In this document: in pieces, positions 37,288 to 45,969 of the stretch
Position numbering within the stretch: position 1 is the first letter of the stretch
Layout of the letters: each line of letters starts with the position of its first letter
DNA from: Chitinophagaceae bacterium
Lineage (GTDB): Bacteria; Bacteroidota; Bacteroidia; Chitinophagales; Chitinophagaceae
Reading direction: 5' to 3'
Length of the DNA stretch: 64,000 nt
Assembly: GCA_019745155.1 (NCBI GenBank)
Contig: JAIETM010000001.1
Coordinates: 164,394 to 228,393, forward strand
The notes under the pieces: model-generated
Database searches by the model: none
The model's input: the letters and a program-made list of their open reading frames with translations, nothing else
What the model was told of the DNA's origin: nothing
Made by a program: the position numbers and the translations under genes

Positions 37288-38080
37288 ACATATCGTTTTT
37301 GATTTTATTATAACTGGTGACGAGGCCCTTGATTAAAGAAGAACTAAAGCCCTGATGCTCCATCTCATTCAGCCCAGCAATGGTGCACCCTCTTGGCGTT
37401 GTAACCTTGTCAATTTCCTGCTCTGGATGGGTATTCTTTTGCAACAATAATTCTGCAGCACCCTTCACCGTCTGTGCTGCAATCAAAGCTGCCGTTGCGG
37501 CACTGAAGCCTATCTCAATACCGCCCTGAATATTGGCCCTGATATAGCGCATCGCATATGCTGTACCACAAGCACCTAGTACGGTAGCAGCGTCCATCAG
37601 TTTTTCATCAATAAAAACAGTCTTGCCCACCGTATTGAACATAGCTGCGGCTGTTGCTTTCTGTGTATCAGTAGCATTAACTGAGCAAAGACAAGTCATG
37701 CTTTCCCGAATAGCAATAGCCGTATTTGGCATAGCCCTAAAGATTGTCATCTGATTACCTAAGACAGATTGGATATCATCAACCCAAAGGCCAGTCACTA
37801 CACTTACCAAATGCTGGCTTGACCTATGCAACACCGGCTCAATTTCAGTGAGCACTTCTTTTGCTTGAAAAGGCTTCACGGCCAGAACAATCCAATCTGC
37901 TCCTTGTACAGCTGCAGTATTATTGCTGGTGATTTGTGCACCTTTTGCTGCGAGCGATTGTAGTGCATCCAAATTTCTTCTGGTAATTGTTATATCAGTA
38001 GCTGCTACAAAACCGCTACTCATTAAACCTTCTGCAATTGAAGTACCGAGATTGCCTCCGCCTATAATTGTAATCTTCAT
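37286..38080 (-). CDS. proC: Pyrroline-5-carboxylate reductase
   Basis: A 264-residue NAD(P)H-dependent enzyme, the last step of proline synthesis. The Rossmann motif is ITIIGGGNLGTSIAEGLMSS at the N-terminus. ADWIVLAVKPFQAKEVL and VVTGLWVDDIQSVLG follow, then FRAMPNTAIAIRESMTCLCS and the C-terminal signature VTTPRGCTIAGLNEMEHQGF. It starts one base after the GH13 stop, so the two may be co-transcribed. Confidence 0.95.
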   Translation of the reverse strand: MKITIIGGGNLGTSIAEGLMSSGFVAATDITITRRNLDALQSLAAKGAQITSNNTAAVQGADWIVLAVKPFQAKEVLTEIEPVLHRSSQHLVSVVTGLWVDDIQSVLGNQMTIFRAMPNTAIAIRESMTCLCSVNATDTQKATAAAMFNTVGKTVFIDEKLMDAATVLGACGTAYAMRYIRANIQGGIEIGFSAATAALIAAQTVKGAAELLLQKNTHPEQEIDKVTTPRGCTIAGLNEMEHQGFSSSLIKGLVTSYNKIKNDM

Positions 38081-38081
38081 T

Positions 38082-39839
38082 TTATTCTATTTCAACAATC
38101 ACTGCTTGATAGGGTTGTAAGGAAATAGCCCCAGCAGCAATACTTAAATTACTATAATTATTGATCAATACCTTACCGCCTATTGATAGGTCCTTAGGTA
38201 TCTGACAAACAGCTTTATCCTTACTGAAGTTTAGTACAACAAGCAATTGGTGCTTATCAAGTGTTCTGGTATAAGCGTAAACCTTTGGATTATTTTTATC
38301 TACCAACTGATATTGGCCATACACCAATGTCTTGTTTTGCTTACGCAGGGCAACCATTTTTTTATAATAGCTCAAAATAGATTGCGGATCTTTTTCCTGG
38401 GCTGCCACATTCACTGTCGTGTGATTGGGGTTTACTTTCAACCAGGGATTCCCTTTTGTAAATCCAGCATTGAGGCCAGCATCCCATTGCATCGGTGTTC
38501 TGCCATTATCCCTGGCAGAGATTTTTTGTCCGTTAAGAAACCTTTGTAAATCGCCCCCCTTGGCTTTTGTCTCAGCATATTTATTCAGGGTTTCAATGTC
38601 TTTATAGTCTTCAATCTTATCAAACTTTATGTTATTCATACCCAGCTCATCACCATAATAGAGATACGGCGTTGCACGCATACTCAGCAGAAACGTATGC
38701 AATAATTTGGAAGAGGCTTCTCGAAACTCAGGCGCATCATTGCCCCAGCGTGTGAGCATCCTAGGTTGATCGTGATTGCCGAGATAAATGGTTCCCCAAC
38801 CTTTCTTGGCAAATACACTATCCCACTTACTGTAAATTTTCTTGAATTCTAACAGATCATATCCCTTTGGATCAGGCTGTTTGAACTCGCCTGGCAGATA
38901 GCCCAGACTCACCCCGTCAAAATGATAAAACATATTCAACTCTTTGCGGCTATCATCTACAAAGCTGAGTGCATCTTCCAATTGTACACCCGCACCTTCA
39001 CCCACCGTCATCACATTGTATTTGCTCAACACCTCCGTATTCATTTCATGCAAATACTCATGCAAACGCGGCCCCTTAGCATAATACTTCACATAATCAC
39101 CATTATACTCAGCAGGCAATGCAGGGAAACTGGTATCCTTGCTGATGAAAGGAATTACATCCATTCTGAAACCATCTACGCCTTTCTTAAACCAGAAATG
39201 CATCATATCATACACTTCTTTTCTCAGCTTGGGATTCTCCCAATTCAAATCGGGCTGCTGCTTAGCGAAATAGTGCAGGTAATAACTATTGGTAACAGAA
39301 TCGAAAGCCCATGCATCACTATTGATATCAAAGAAACTCCAGCGGTGTTGTGGTTTGCCTTTTTCTGCAGGCCACCAATGATAGTAATCACGATAAGGAT
39401 TATCTCTTGAACTTCGACTTTGCTTAAACCAGTTGTGCTGGTCGCTGCTGTGGTTCACCACCAGATCCATCACCAATTTAATACCACGATCATGCATACC
39501 TTTCAGCAAAGCATCAAAATCTTCCATGGTGCCAAACTCGGCCAGAACGCTTTGATAATCGCTGATATCATACCCATTATCAAAATTGGGAGAGTTGAAA
39601 ATTGGATTCAGCCAAACCACATCAATACCCAGGCTCTTCACATAGTCTAGTCTGGAGATAATGCCTTTCAAATCGCCCACACCATCACCATCACTATCCT
39701 GAAAGCTTCTGGGATAAATCTGGTAGACAACAGCTTCTTTCCACCACTGGGCATCTGGCACTTGGGTCGTTTCTTTTTGCATTTGATTACAGGAAAGTAC
39801 ATTGAGCAGTAAAAAAACTGCGAAAAGAATTCTTCGCAT
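38082..39839 (-). CDS. GH13 alpha-glucosidase-like lipoprotein
   Basis: About 585 residues with a lipoprotein signal (FAVFLLLNVLSC). The GH13 catalytic barrel is clear: VYQIYPRSFQDSDGDGVGDL with the calcium-binding DGDG of oligo-1,6-glucosidase-like members, LVMDLVVNHSSDQHNWF, the nucleophile Asp in GVDGFRMDVIPF, the acid/base Glu in MTVGEGAGV and YLGNHDQPRMLTRWG. It probably hydrolyses maltooligosaccharides or alpha-1,6 links at the cell surface or periplasm. The start at 39839 is downstream of the hldD terminator, which rules out the longer start. Confidence 0.93.
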   Translation of the reverse strand: MRRILFAVFLLLNVLSCNQMQKETTQVPDAQWWKEAVVYQIYPRSFQDSDGDGVGDLKGIISRLDYVKSLGIDVVWLNPIFNSPNFDNGYDISDYQSVLAEFGTMEDFDALLKGMHDRGIKLVMDLVVNHSSDQHNWFKQSRSSRDNPYRDYYHWWPAEKGKPQHRWSFFDINSDAWAFDSVTNSYYLHYFAKQQPDLNWENPKLRKEVYDMMHFWFKKGVDGFRMDVIPFISKDTSFPALPAEYNGDYVKYYAKGPRLHEYLHEMNTEVLSKYNVMTVGEGAGVQLEDALSFVDDSRKELNMFYHFDGVSLGYLPGEFKQPDPKGYDLLEFKKIYSKWDSVFAKKGWGTIYLGNHDQPRMLTRWGNDAPEFREASSKLLHTFLLSMRATPYLYYGDELGMNNIKFDKIEDYKDIETLNKYAETKAKGGDLQRFLNGQKISARDNGRTPMQWDAGLNAGFTKGNPWLKVNPNHTTVNVAAQEKDPQSILSYYKKMVALRKQNKTLVYGQYQLVDKNNPKVYAYTRTLDKHQLLVVLNFSKDKAVCQIPKDLSIGGKVLINNYSNLSIAAGAISLQPYQAVIVEIE

Positions 39840-39866
39840 AGAAAGGGATTTCTTTAAAGTTACAAA

Positions 39867-39890
39867 CAAAAAAGGAGCGTTACCGCTCCT
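39867..39890 (-). terminator. Intrinsic terminator after hldD
   Basis: A 7-bp stem (39873-39879 with 39884-39890), 4-base loop, then U-rich tract on the minus strand, seven bases after the hldD stop. Confidence 0.85.
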
Positions 39891-39896
39891 CATCAT

Positions 39897-40901
39897 TTAA
39901 TAATATTGGCCTTTTCTAAGATAGTTTCGTACATAGTCATCTACCCCATCTTCCAAACTAGTGAAAGGGGCAGTATAGCCTGCTTTACGGAGTTTATCCA
40001 TATTGGCTTCTGTGAAGTACTGATACTTATCACGAATATCTTCAGGCATATCAATGAATCGAATATTCGGTTCCTTATCCAAGCCTTTAAAAGTGGCCGC
40101 TGCCAAATCATAGAAGCTTCTGGCATTGCCTGTGCCTAAGTTGTATAAGCCGTTATTTGCAGTTTCCCAGCTACCCTTTAGCATGGCGTCTAACATCCAA
40201 CCAATCACTGCAATCAGGTCTTTTACATAGATGAAATCGCGTAGCTGCCAGCCATCTTTAAAATCGGGACGATGGCTTTTAAAGAGTTTTACTTCACCGT
40301 TTTGATTGATCTGATTAAAAGAATGCCAGATCACACTTGCCATGCGGGCTTTGTGGTGTTCATTGGGACCATAAACATTGAAAAACTTCAAGCCAGTCCA
40401 AAATGGCGGCATAGATTCTTGTGCTAAAGCCCACTTGTCGAATTCGTTCTTACTAACACCATAGGGGTTTAATGGCTTTAAGGAAGCCACTACACTATGA
40501 TCATCATCATAGCCTTGCTCACCTGCACCATAAGTAGCAGCAGAAGAAGCATAGATCAGGGGCACATCATGACTAGCACAGTAATTCCATGCCTGAATAC
40601 TATAGTCAACATTCAATTCCTGATGAATAGCATAATCAAATTCAGTGGTATCTGTTCTAGCGCCTAAGTGAATGAAGGCTGTGATACGCGGCGATTTTTC
40701 TGCCAACCAATCAAAGAGATTGTATCGTTCAACAGCTGCTGCAAACTTTTTGGACTCCCAATTCTTGCGTTTCTCTTCCACACCAAAATCATCCACGATG
40801 ATCAGGTTCTCATAGCCCTGCTCATTCAGAAATTGTAGCATACAGCTGCCGATAAAACCCGCAGCACCTGTTACAATGATGTATTGATCTTGTGCCTGCA
40901 T
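39897..40901 (-). CDS. hldD: ADP-L-glycero-D-manno-heptose 6-epimerase
   Basis: A 334-residue short-chain dehydrogenase/reductase. The NAD motif is YIIVTGAAGFIGSCMLQFLN. FIHLGARTDTTEFDYA is followed by the Ser/Tyr/Lys catalytic set in YASSAATYGAG and NPYGVSKNEFDKWA, and FFNVYGPNEHHKARMASVIW is typical of HldD. It makes the heptose used in lipopolysaccharide core. It overlaps purL by one base. Confidence 0.94.
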   Translation of the reverse strand: MQAQDQYIIVTGAAGFIGSCMLQFLNEQGYENLIIVDDFGVEEKRKNWESKKFAAAVERYNLFDWLAEKSPRITAFIHLGARTDTTEFDYAIHQELNVDYSIQAWNYCASHDVPLIYASSAATYGAGEQGYDDDHSVVASLKPLNPYGVSKNEFDKWALAQESMPPFWTGLKFFNVYGPNEHHKARMASVIWHSFNQINQNGEVKLFKSHRPDFKDGWQLRDFIYVKDLIAVIGWMLDAMLKGSWETANNGLYNLGTGNARSFYDLAAATFKGLDKEPNIRFIDMPEDIRDKYQYFTEANMDKLRKAGYTAPFTSLEDGVDDYVRNYLRKGQYY

Positions 40902-43117
40902 CAGCTTTTGTTAATGATGTTTTCAATTGCCGTATCGTACTTATTTTTCCAAGTAGCGATATTTCCCCAATCAGCACCATTTACGGAAATAGCACCATCA
41001 GTTACTTTACCAATAACGGTACAACCGATACCTTTTTCCATGGCATCGCCCTGTAACTCAGCTAACTGCTCAGCAGAACAAGTTACTACAACGCGGCTTT
41101 GCGCTTCACCCAACCAGTAAGCATCGTTTCTGCCACTAACGCTTGCCTCTATGGCAAAACCGAGGTTACGATTAAAGCCTTTCTCTATCAGGGTGACAAT
41201 CAGACCACCTTCGCTAATATCATGTGCAGAAAGGATTTGCTTATTGCGAATAGCACCAGCAACAAATTGTTGTACCTGATACTCTTCAAACAAATTGAAA
41301 GCAGGCGCAGGGGAATACTCCACACCACGAATCTTATGTAAGTATTCAGAAGAAGCGATATCGTTACGCTGCTCACCGATTAATACAATAAAATCACCCT
41401 GTGCTTTATAATCCATGGTCATTCTATTGTCCAGATCATCAATCACACCAACCATACCAATCGTAGGTGTTGGATAAACCGGACCTTCAGGGTTCTGGTT
41501 GTAGAAGCTTACGTTACCACCCGTTACAGGTGTATTGAATTTGCGACAAGCATCGCCCATACCGGTTACTGCTTTCACAAATTGATAATACACTTCAGGA
41601 TCGTAAGGATTACCGAAGTTGAGACAGTTGGTCACACCGATAGGCTCACCACCACTGCAGACAATATTTCTCGCTGCTTCTGCAACAGCAATCATACCAC
41701 CTTGATATGGATCAGCAAATACATAGCGGCTATTACAGTCAACAGTAACAGCCAAGGCTTTGCCAGTTCCTTTCGCTAACACAACAGATGCATCACTTGG
41801 TGCATTCGTAGAGGCATTGGCAGCACCTACCATGCTGTCGTATTGTGTATACACCCAACGCTTAGAAGCGATATTGGGTATTTGTATTATTTGTTCAGCA
41901 GTTGCTTTCAGTTCATCTACTGTAACATCAGGTACAGTATTGATATCAAATGCTTTGATATTTTCAAAGTACTTAGGTTCTTTATACTCTCTGGTATATT
42001 GAGGCGCACCACCACCAAGTACCAATTCGTAAGCAGGAATTTCTGCTTCCAATACACCATGCATATAAAACTTCAGCAGGCCATCATCTGTAACATGCCC
42101 TACGGTGCTGGCACTGAGATCCCATTTCTCAAACACCGCAATCACTTCAGCTTCGCGACCTTTTTCTACTACCATCAGCATGCGCTCCTGGCTTTCGCTC
42201 AAGAGTAATTCCCAAGCTTTCATATTTTGTTGGCGCGTAGGCACTTTTTCCAAATCGATATGCATACCCACGTTGCCCTTGGCACTCATTTCTGCGGTTG
42301 AGCAGATAATACCTGCTGCACCCATATCCTGCATACCAACTACAGCACCTGTTTCAATCACTTCCAAACAAGCTTCCAATAATTTCTTTTCCTGGAATGG
42401 GTCGCCTACCTGTACGGCTGGTAATTCTTCCGCACTTTCTTCGGTAATATCTGCACTTGCGAAACTTGCACCACCGATTCCATCCTTACCTGTAGCACTG
42501 CCCACGTAAATAACTGGATTACCTAAACCTTTCGCAGTAGCACTCACCATTTTATTGGCCTGCATGATACCCACACTCATAGCATTCACCAATGGATTGG
42601 TATGATAGCAGGATTCAAAATATACTTCACCACCTACGGTTGGCACACCAAAACAGTTACCATAATGGCCAATACCTTTTACCACACCTGCCAGCAGTCT
42701 TTGTGTTTTTTTATCGTCCAGCTTACCAAAGCGCAGACTATTTAAAGAAGCAATTGGTCTTGCACCCATGGTGAAAATATCGCGCTGGATACCGCCTACG
42801 CCCGTTGCCGCACCTTGAAATGGTTCAATAGCACTGGGGTGATTGTGGCTCTCAATTTTGAATACCACGCCAAAACCATTACCCATATCCATCAAACCGG
42901 CATTTTCCTCGCCTGCTGCCACCAACATGCGACCACCTTCACGAGGAAGGGTCTTCAACCACTTAATGGAATTCTTATAACTACAATGCTCACTCCACAT
43001 GCCACTGAAGGCACAGAGCTCAGTAAAATTGGGGGTTCTACCCAATTTCGACTTGATTAACTCAAATTCCTCTTCAGTAAGACGGAGTTGCTGGGCGGTT
43101 TTTACGGTAATTTCCAT
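40901..43117 (-). CDS. purL: Phosphoribosylformylglycinamidine synthase, small form (subunit II)
   Basis: A 738-residue ATP-dependent amidase subunit of de novo purine synthesis, the short PurL type that works with separate PurQ and PurS. Motifs include MWSEHCSYKNSIKWLKTLP near residue 40, VFKIESHNHPSAIEPFQGAA and GVGGIQRDIFTMGARP, then YVGSATGKDGIGGASFASAD, and the second ATP half with SAHDISEGGLIVTLIEKG. No purS or purQ is next to it. The promoter at 43125-43154 leaves almost no leader. Confidence 0.97.
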   Translation of the reverse strand: MEITVKTAQQLRLTEEEFELIKSKLGRTPNFTELCAFSGMWSEHCSYKNSIKWLKTLPREGGRMLVAAGEENAGLMDMGNGFGVVFKIESHNHPSAIEPFQGAATGVGGIQRDIFTMGARPIASLNSLRFGKLDDKKTQRLLAGVVKGIGHYGNCFGVPTVGGEVYFESCYHTNPLVNAMSVGIMQANKMVSATAKGLGNPVIYVGSATGKDGIGGASFASADITEESAEELPAVQVGDPFQEKKLLEACLEVIETGAVVGMQDMGAAGIICSTAEMSAKGNVGMHIDLEKVPTRQQNMKAWELLLSESQERMLMVVEKGREAEVIAVFEKWDLSASTVGHVTDDGLLKFYMHGVLEAEIPAYELVLGGGAPQYTREYKEPKYFENIKAFDINTVPDVTVDELKATAEQIIQIPNIASKRWVYTQYDSMVGAANASTNAPSDASVVLAKGTGKALAVTVDCNSRYVFADPYQGGMIAVAEAARNIVCSGGEPIGVTNCLNFGNPYDPEVYYQFVKAVTGMGDACRKFNTPVTGGNVSFYNQNPEGPVYPTPTIGMVGVIDDLDNRMTMDYKAQGDFIVLIGEQRNDIASSEYLHKIRGVEYSPAPAFNLFEEYQVQQFVAGAIRNKQILSAHDISEGGLIVTLIEKGFNRNLGFAIEASVSGRNDAYWLGEAQSRVVVTCSAEQLAELQGDAMEKGIGCTVIGKVTDGAISVNGADWGNIATWKNKYDTAIENIINKS

Positions 43118-43124
43118 AGCGCCG

Positions 43125-43154
43125 CAAACCTACTTATAAAGGTGCAGGAGGCAA
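43125..43154 (-). promoter_or_regulatory. purL promoter, near-leaderless
   Basis: Minus-strand TTG (43152-43154), exactly 19 bases, TAGGTTTG (43125-43132). The box ends seven bases before the ATG at 43117, so the transcript has at most a few untranslated bases. Confidence 0.75.
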
Positions 43155-43280
43155 AAAACCAGTATAAACATTTCGCTCACAGCACCCAAAAACTGCAAAA
43201 ACATGACAATGCCAAGGGGTGCAATAATAGAATCGACCAGATGGCCGCAAAAACGCACTTTCATAGTAAATAAGCGGTCA

Positions 43281-43305
43281 TTAAGACTTTTTAAGCAGGT
43301 CTTAA
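43281..43305. promoter_or_regulatory. Dyad TTAAGAC-N11-GTCTTAA, possible operator
   Basis: Seven-base inverted arms at 43281-43287 and 43299-43305, ending 22 bases upstream of the -33 element of the DUF4114 gene. The spacing suits a dimeric regulator. There is no direct evidence of binding. Confidence 0.4.
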
Positions 43306-43327
43306 GCCCTATTTAAGGTCGAAAAAA

Positions 43328-43356
43328 TTGCCAGCCTGCACGATTTGGTACTTTTG
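43328..43356 (+). promoter_or_regulatory. Promoter of the DUF4114 gene
   Basis: TTG (43328-43330), 18 bases, TACTTTTG (43349-43356). It predicts a leader of about 65 bases before the ATG at 43427. Confidence 0.72.
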
Positions 43357-43426
43357 TACAGATGCTGAAAAGTGAAAACCAATCAGCATTTACCAATACC
43401 TAGTAAAAACACAAACCAATCATCCT

Positions 43427-45919
43427 ATGGCAAAAAGCTACCCAAAGCTCTTGTCGATGCTGTTATCAGCAATCCTGATTTTCGCAACAGCAGATGCACA
43501 ATTCCAAACCCTTGGCACCTATAACAGTAACGGTAAACCCAATTATTTGGTGGTACCCGGCGATGTTGTAACCAACGATTTCAGGACAAGAATCAACAAC
43601 ACTTTACCGGAGTCAAGACCTGTACCTACATACAATCCTCGATTGATTTCAGACACAGTTCCTGAAACCATTCAGGCTAATTGTAATATCGATGTGTGGG
43701 TAAGCTTTGTGTATGAAGGTGCTTCCTACAGAAACGTACTTGGTTTCTATACCTATACAGGTGCAACTCCTGCAAGTGCTCCAGCAAATAATCAGGTGAG
43801 ACTGATTTTCCCCAACGCATCTAGATCTGGTGATGGTGGTGAATTAAATGCCGGTGATAAAGTATACCTCGGCAATTTCCCTTCTAGCACCAAGATTGCA
43901 TTTGTATTGTATTCAAATGGCTGGAATGGCTCAGCACCTACTGTAGGTAATGGCGCTATTTGGTCTGTGTCGTCATGGAATACTGCGGTAGCAGATCCTT
44001 TGAAAAGAAAGCATATGGTAATGGTAACTGATTCAGTTACTGGCAGAATCGTTCTGGGCTTTGAAGATATCCGTCGCGATTTGGGTGGCGATCAGGATTT
44101 CAACGACTGTCTTTTCTATGTGACCACCAATCCAATGACTTGTGATAATAGAAGCAGCATTCCTATCCTTAACCCTAACGGTTCTATTGTCTATTCTGGC
44201 AACACTGGTGGTGTTGAAAGTAAGAGCTTGGGTGATATCATCGGTAAACGCAATTACAATAAAGCAATCAATAATGAATTTGGCGCAGTAGATTATCAGC
44301 GCTTTACAGAATTACCATCAACAGGTAAATTGAAGATGCTGGCAACTACCGATGCTACAACCAATATTGCTGGTGCTTTAAGCCTCGCTGAATTAATGCC
44401 AGCAAGAATGATTGATCCGGGCTATAAATTATACCTCACTTCTCCAACCGACTTAACTGGCTTTACCAATGCTAAGGAAGTGATCTCAATTGACTTCACT
44501 CAAAACAATGAGTGTAAGGCAGTAGCTTTTGCTACAAAAACAAGTGGCGAAGTATATAACCACACAAAACCAGTGTGCGACCGTTTAAGAGGTGCTGAAC
44601 TGATTGGTATGGAAAACTTTACCCTGAACGGTTTAGACTTTGTTCGCTATACGTTGAAGCGTGAAAATGGCGCTATTGAATTTGCCACCAGTTTCTCTGT
44701 GGGTATGAAGGCTGGTAGAAACAGCTATACTTTCCAATCAAATTGGTTGAATCAGAATTATCAGAACGATGAAGTGATGTACAATTTCCAATTATGGGCT
44801 GCTGCACCACATTTGGTTACTGATATGATGATTGATGTGCTGGACAAGCTGAATAACAGCATGAGTGTTCAGCAGATTAAAGTTGCAGGCTTACCTCAAA
44901 CCTATGTATTGGCTGGCAAGCGCGCTGGCAGCACGCTGAACTTGCGCATCAACAATACAACTGGTGCTACAACTGCTTATTTGGAAATGGCTGAAAAAGC
45001 CAATGAAAAAGCAGCTGTAAGCAAGCGCCTGATCCCTGTTACACTGAATGCAAAAGGTCAAACACAAGTTGCAGTACCAGTTGGTGATTTCTATGAAACA
45101 GATATCAAAGTGTATGTAAACGGTAAGTTGCAAGATGCATTATATATGGCTGACGGCGGCTGGGGTATGGATTACAACAGCACTACAACAACTATCAACC
45201 GCTTTAATGTGGTGAACAATGATGGTCGTAAATATGGCGATGAATATCCATTGCTGAGAAACGCTGAATTCACTGCAAATACAAAAGATTTTGTAACACT
45301 CTATAAGATTCTGGCAGGCGGTGCTACAGAGCAAGACCTGACTGCTTACAACCAACTGAACTTTAGTGCAAATGGTACAGGCACATTGCGTATCACACTG
45401 GTGAAGAAATCCATCACTGACTGGAGTAAGCAATACAGCTATGCAGTTGCATTAACCAACAGCAGAAAAACGTATAATCTAAACTTGTCCGACTTCACAG
45501 CCAATGGCACTAAGGACAAGATCAATCCAAATGATATTGCACAGGTTGTTTTCTCTTTCGAAGTAAACGGCAAACAAACCAATCTCACAGGCGGCATTTA
45601 TGATGCAGCTTTTGTAAAAGGAACTGCTGTTGTTACAGAGAGCAAAGATGTAAAAGAATTGAAAATCTATCCTAACCCTACCAACGGTATTTTTAAAGTA
45701 GGCTTTGAGGCAAGTGTAGTTGCGCCGGTAACCCTGCGTATCACAGATGCAGCTACAGGCAGAAGCTTGTTTGAAAAAGCAATTACTACTGTAGAAGGTA
45801 ACAATGTGGTAGATGTAGACCTTACGAAGACTATTGCACCACAGCAAATGATTGGCATCATCAATGTAAGTGGAACAGGTGTTCGTTACAAAGCAGCAAA
45901 GATTGTTGTCAACAGATAA
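43427..45919 (+). CDS. T9SS-secreted DUF4114 protein, paralogue A
   Basis: An 830-residue secreted protein. A signal peptide (LLSMLLSAILIFATADAQ) is followed by an N-terminal DUF4114-type domain ending in GFEDIRRDLGGDQDFNDCLF, an acidic probable calcium site (about residues 205-235). A long module begins at GGVESKSLGDIIGKRNYNKA (about 260) and includes YNHTKPVCDRLRGAELIG, AIEFATSFSVGMKAG and a jelly-roll-like part with LRITLVKKSITDWSKQYSY. The final 85 residues are a type A T9SS sorting domain (LKIYPNPTNGIFKVGF). Ligand unknown; cell-surface adhesion or glycan binding is plausible. Confidence 0.85.
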   Translation: MAKSYPKLLSMLLSAILIFATADAQFQTLGTYNSNGKPNYLVVPGDVVTNDFRTRINNTLPESRPVPTYNPRLISDTVPETIQANCNIDVWVSFVYEGASYRNVLGFYTYTGATPASAPANNQVRLIFPNASRSGDGGELNAGDKVYLGNFPSSTKIAFVLYSNGWNGSAPTVGNGAIWSVSSWNTAVADPLKRKHMVMVTDSVTGRIVLGFEDIRRDLGGDQDFNDCLFYVTTNPMTCDNRSSIPILNPNGSIVYSGNTGGVESKSLGDIIGKRNYNKAINNEFGAVDYQRFTELPSTGKLKMLATTDATTNIAGALSLAELMPARMIDPGYKLYLTSPTDLTGFTNAKEVISIDFTQNNECKAVAFATKTSGEVYNHTKPVCDRLRGAELIGMENFTLNGLDFVRYTLKRENGAIEFATSFSVGMKAGRNSYTFQSNWLNQNYQNDEVMYNFQLWAAAPHLVTDMMIDVLDKLNNSMSVQQIKVAGLPQTYVLAGKRAGSTLNLRINNTTGATTAYLEMAEKANEKAAVSKRLIPVTLNAKGQTQVAVPVGDFYETDIKVYVNGKLQDALYMADGGWGMDYNSTTTTINRFNVVNNDGRKYGDEYPLLRNAEFTANTKDFVTLYKILAGGATEQDLTAYNQLNFSANGTGTLRITLVKKSITDWSKQYSYAVALTNSRKTYNLNLSDFTANGTKDKINPNDIAQVVFSFEVNGKQTNLTGGIYDAAFVKGTAVVTESKDVKELKIYPNPTNGIFKVGFEASVVAPVTLRITDAATGRSLFEKAITTVEGNNVVDVDLTKTIAPQQMIGIINVSGTGVRYKAAKIVVNR

Positions 45920-45942
45920 TTGGTATTGGTATCAACAACGGA

Positions 45943-45969
45943 AAGGCCCCGCAACTGCGGGGTCTTTTA
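45943..45969 (+). terminator. Terminator of paralogue A, also usable on the minus strand
   Basis: A 10-bp stem (45943-45952 with 45957-45966, one G-T pair), AACT loop and T4 on the plus strand. Its end touches the stop codon of the convergent gene at 45967. Confidence 0.82.

Larger units (their letters stand above)
43118..43426. other. 309-base divergent intergenic region
   Basis: It holds the purL promoter (43125-43154), a 7-bp dyad (43281-43305) and the promoter of the DUF4114 gene (43328-43356). No gene, RNA family or repeat is seen in the rest (43155-43280). Confidence 0.7.

Noticed and set aside
39840..39896. Longer start for the GH13 gene
   Set aside because: It would begin inside the hldD terminator, and the lipoprotein signal peptide begins at 39839.
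40901..43117. PurL as a truncated or frameshifted large form
   Set aside because: The 738-residue length and complete motif set match the small PurL type; nothing is missing.
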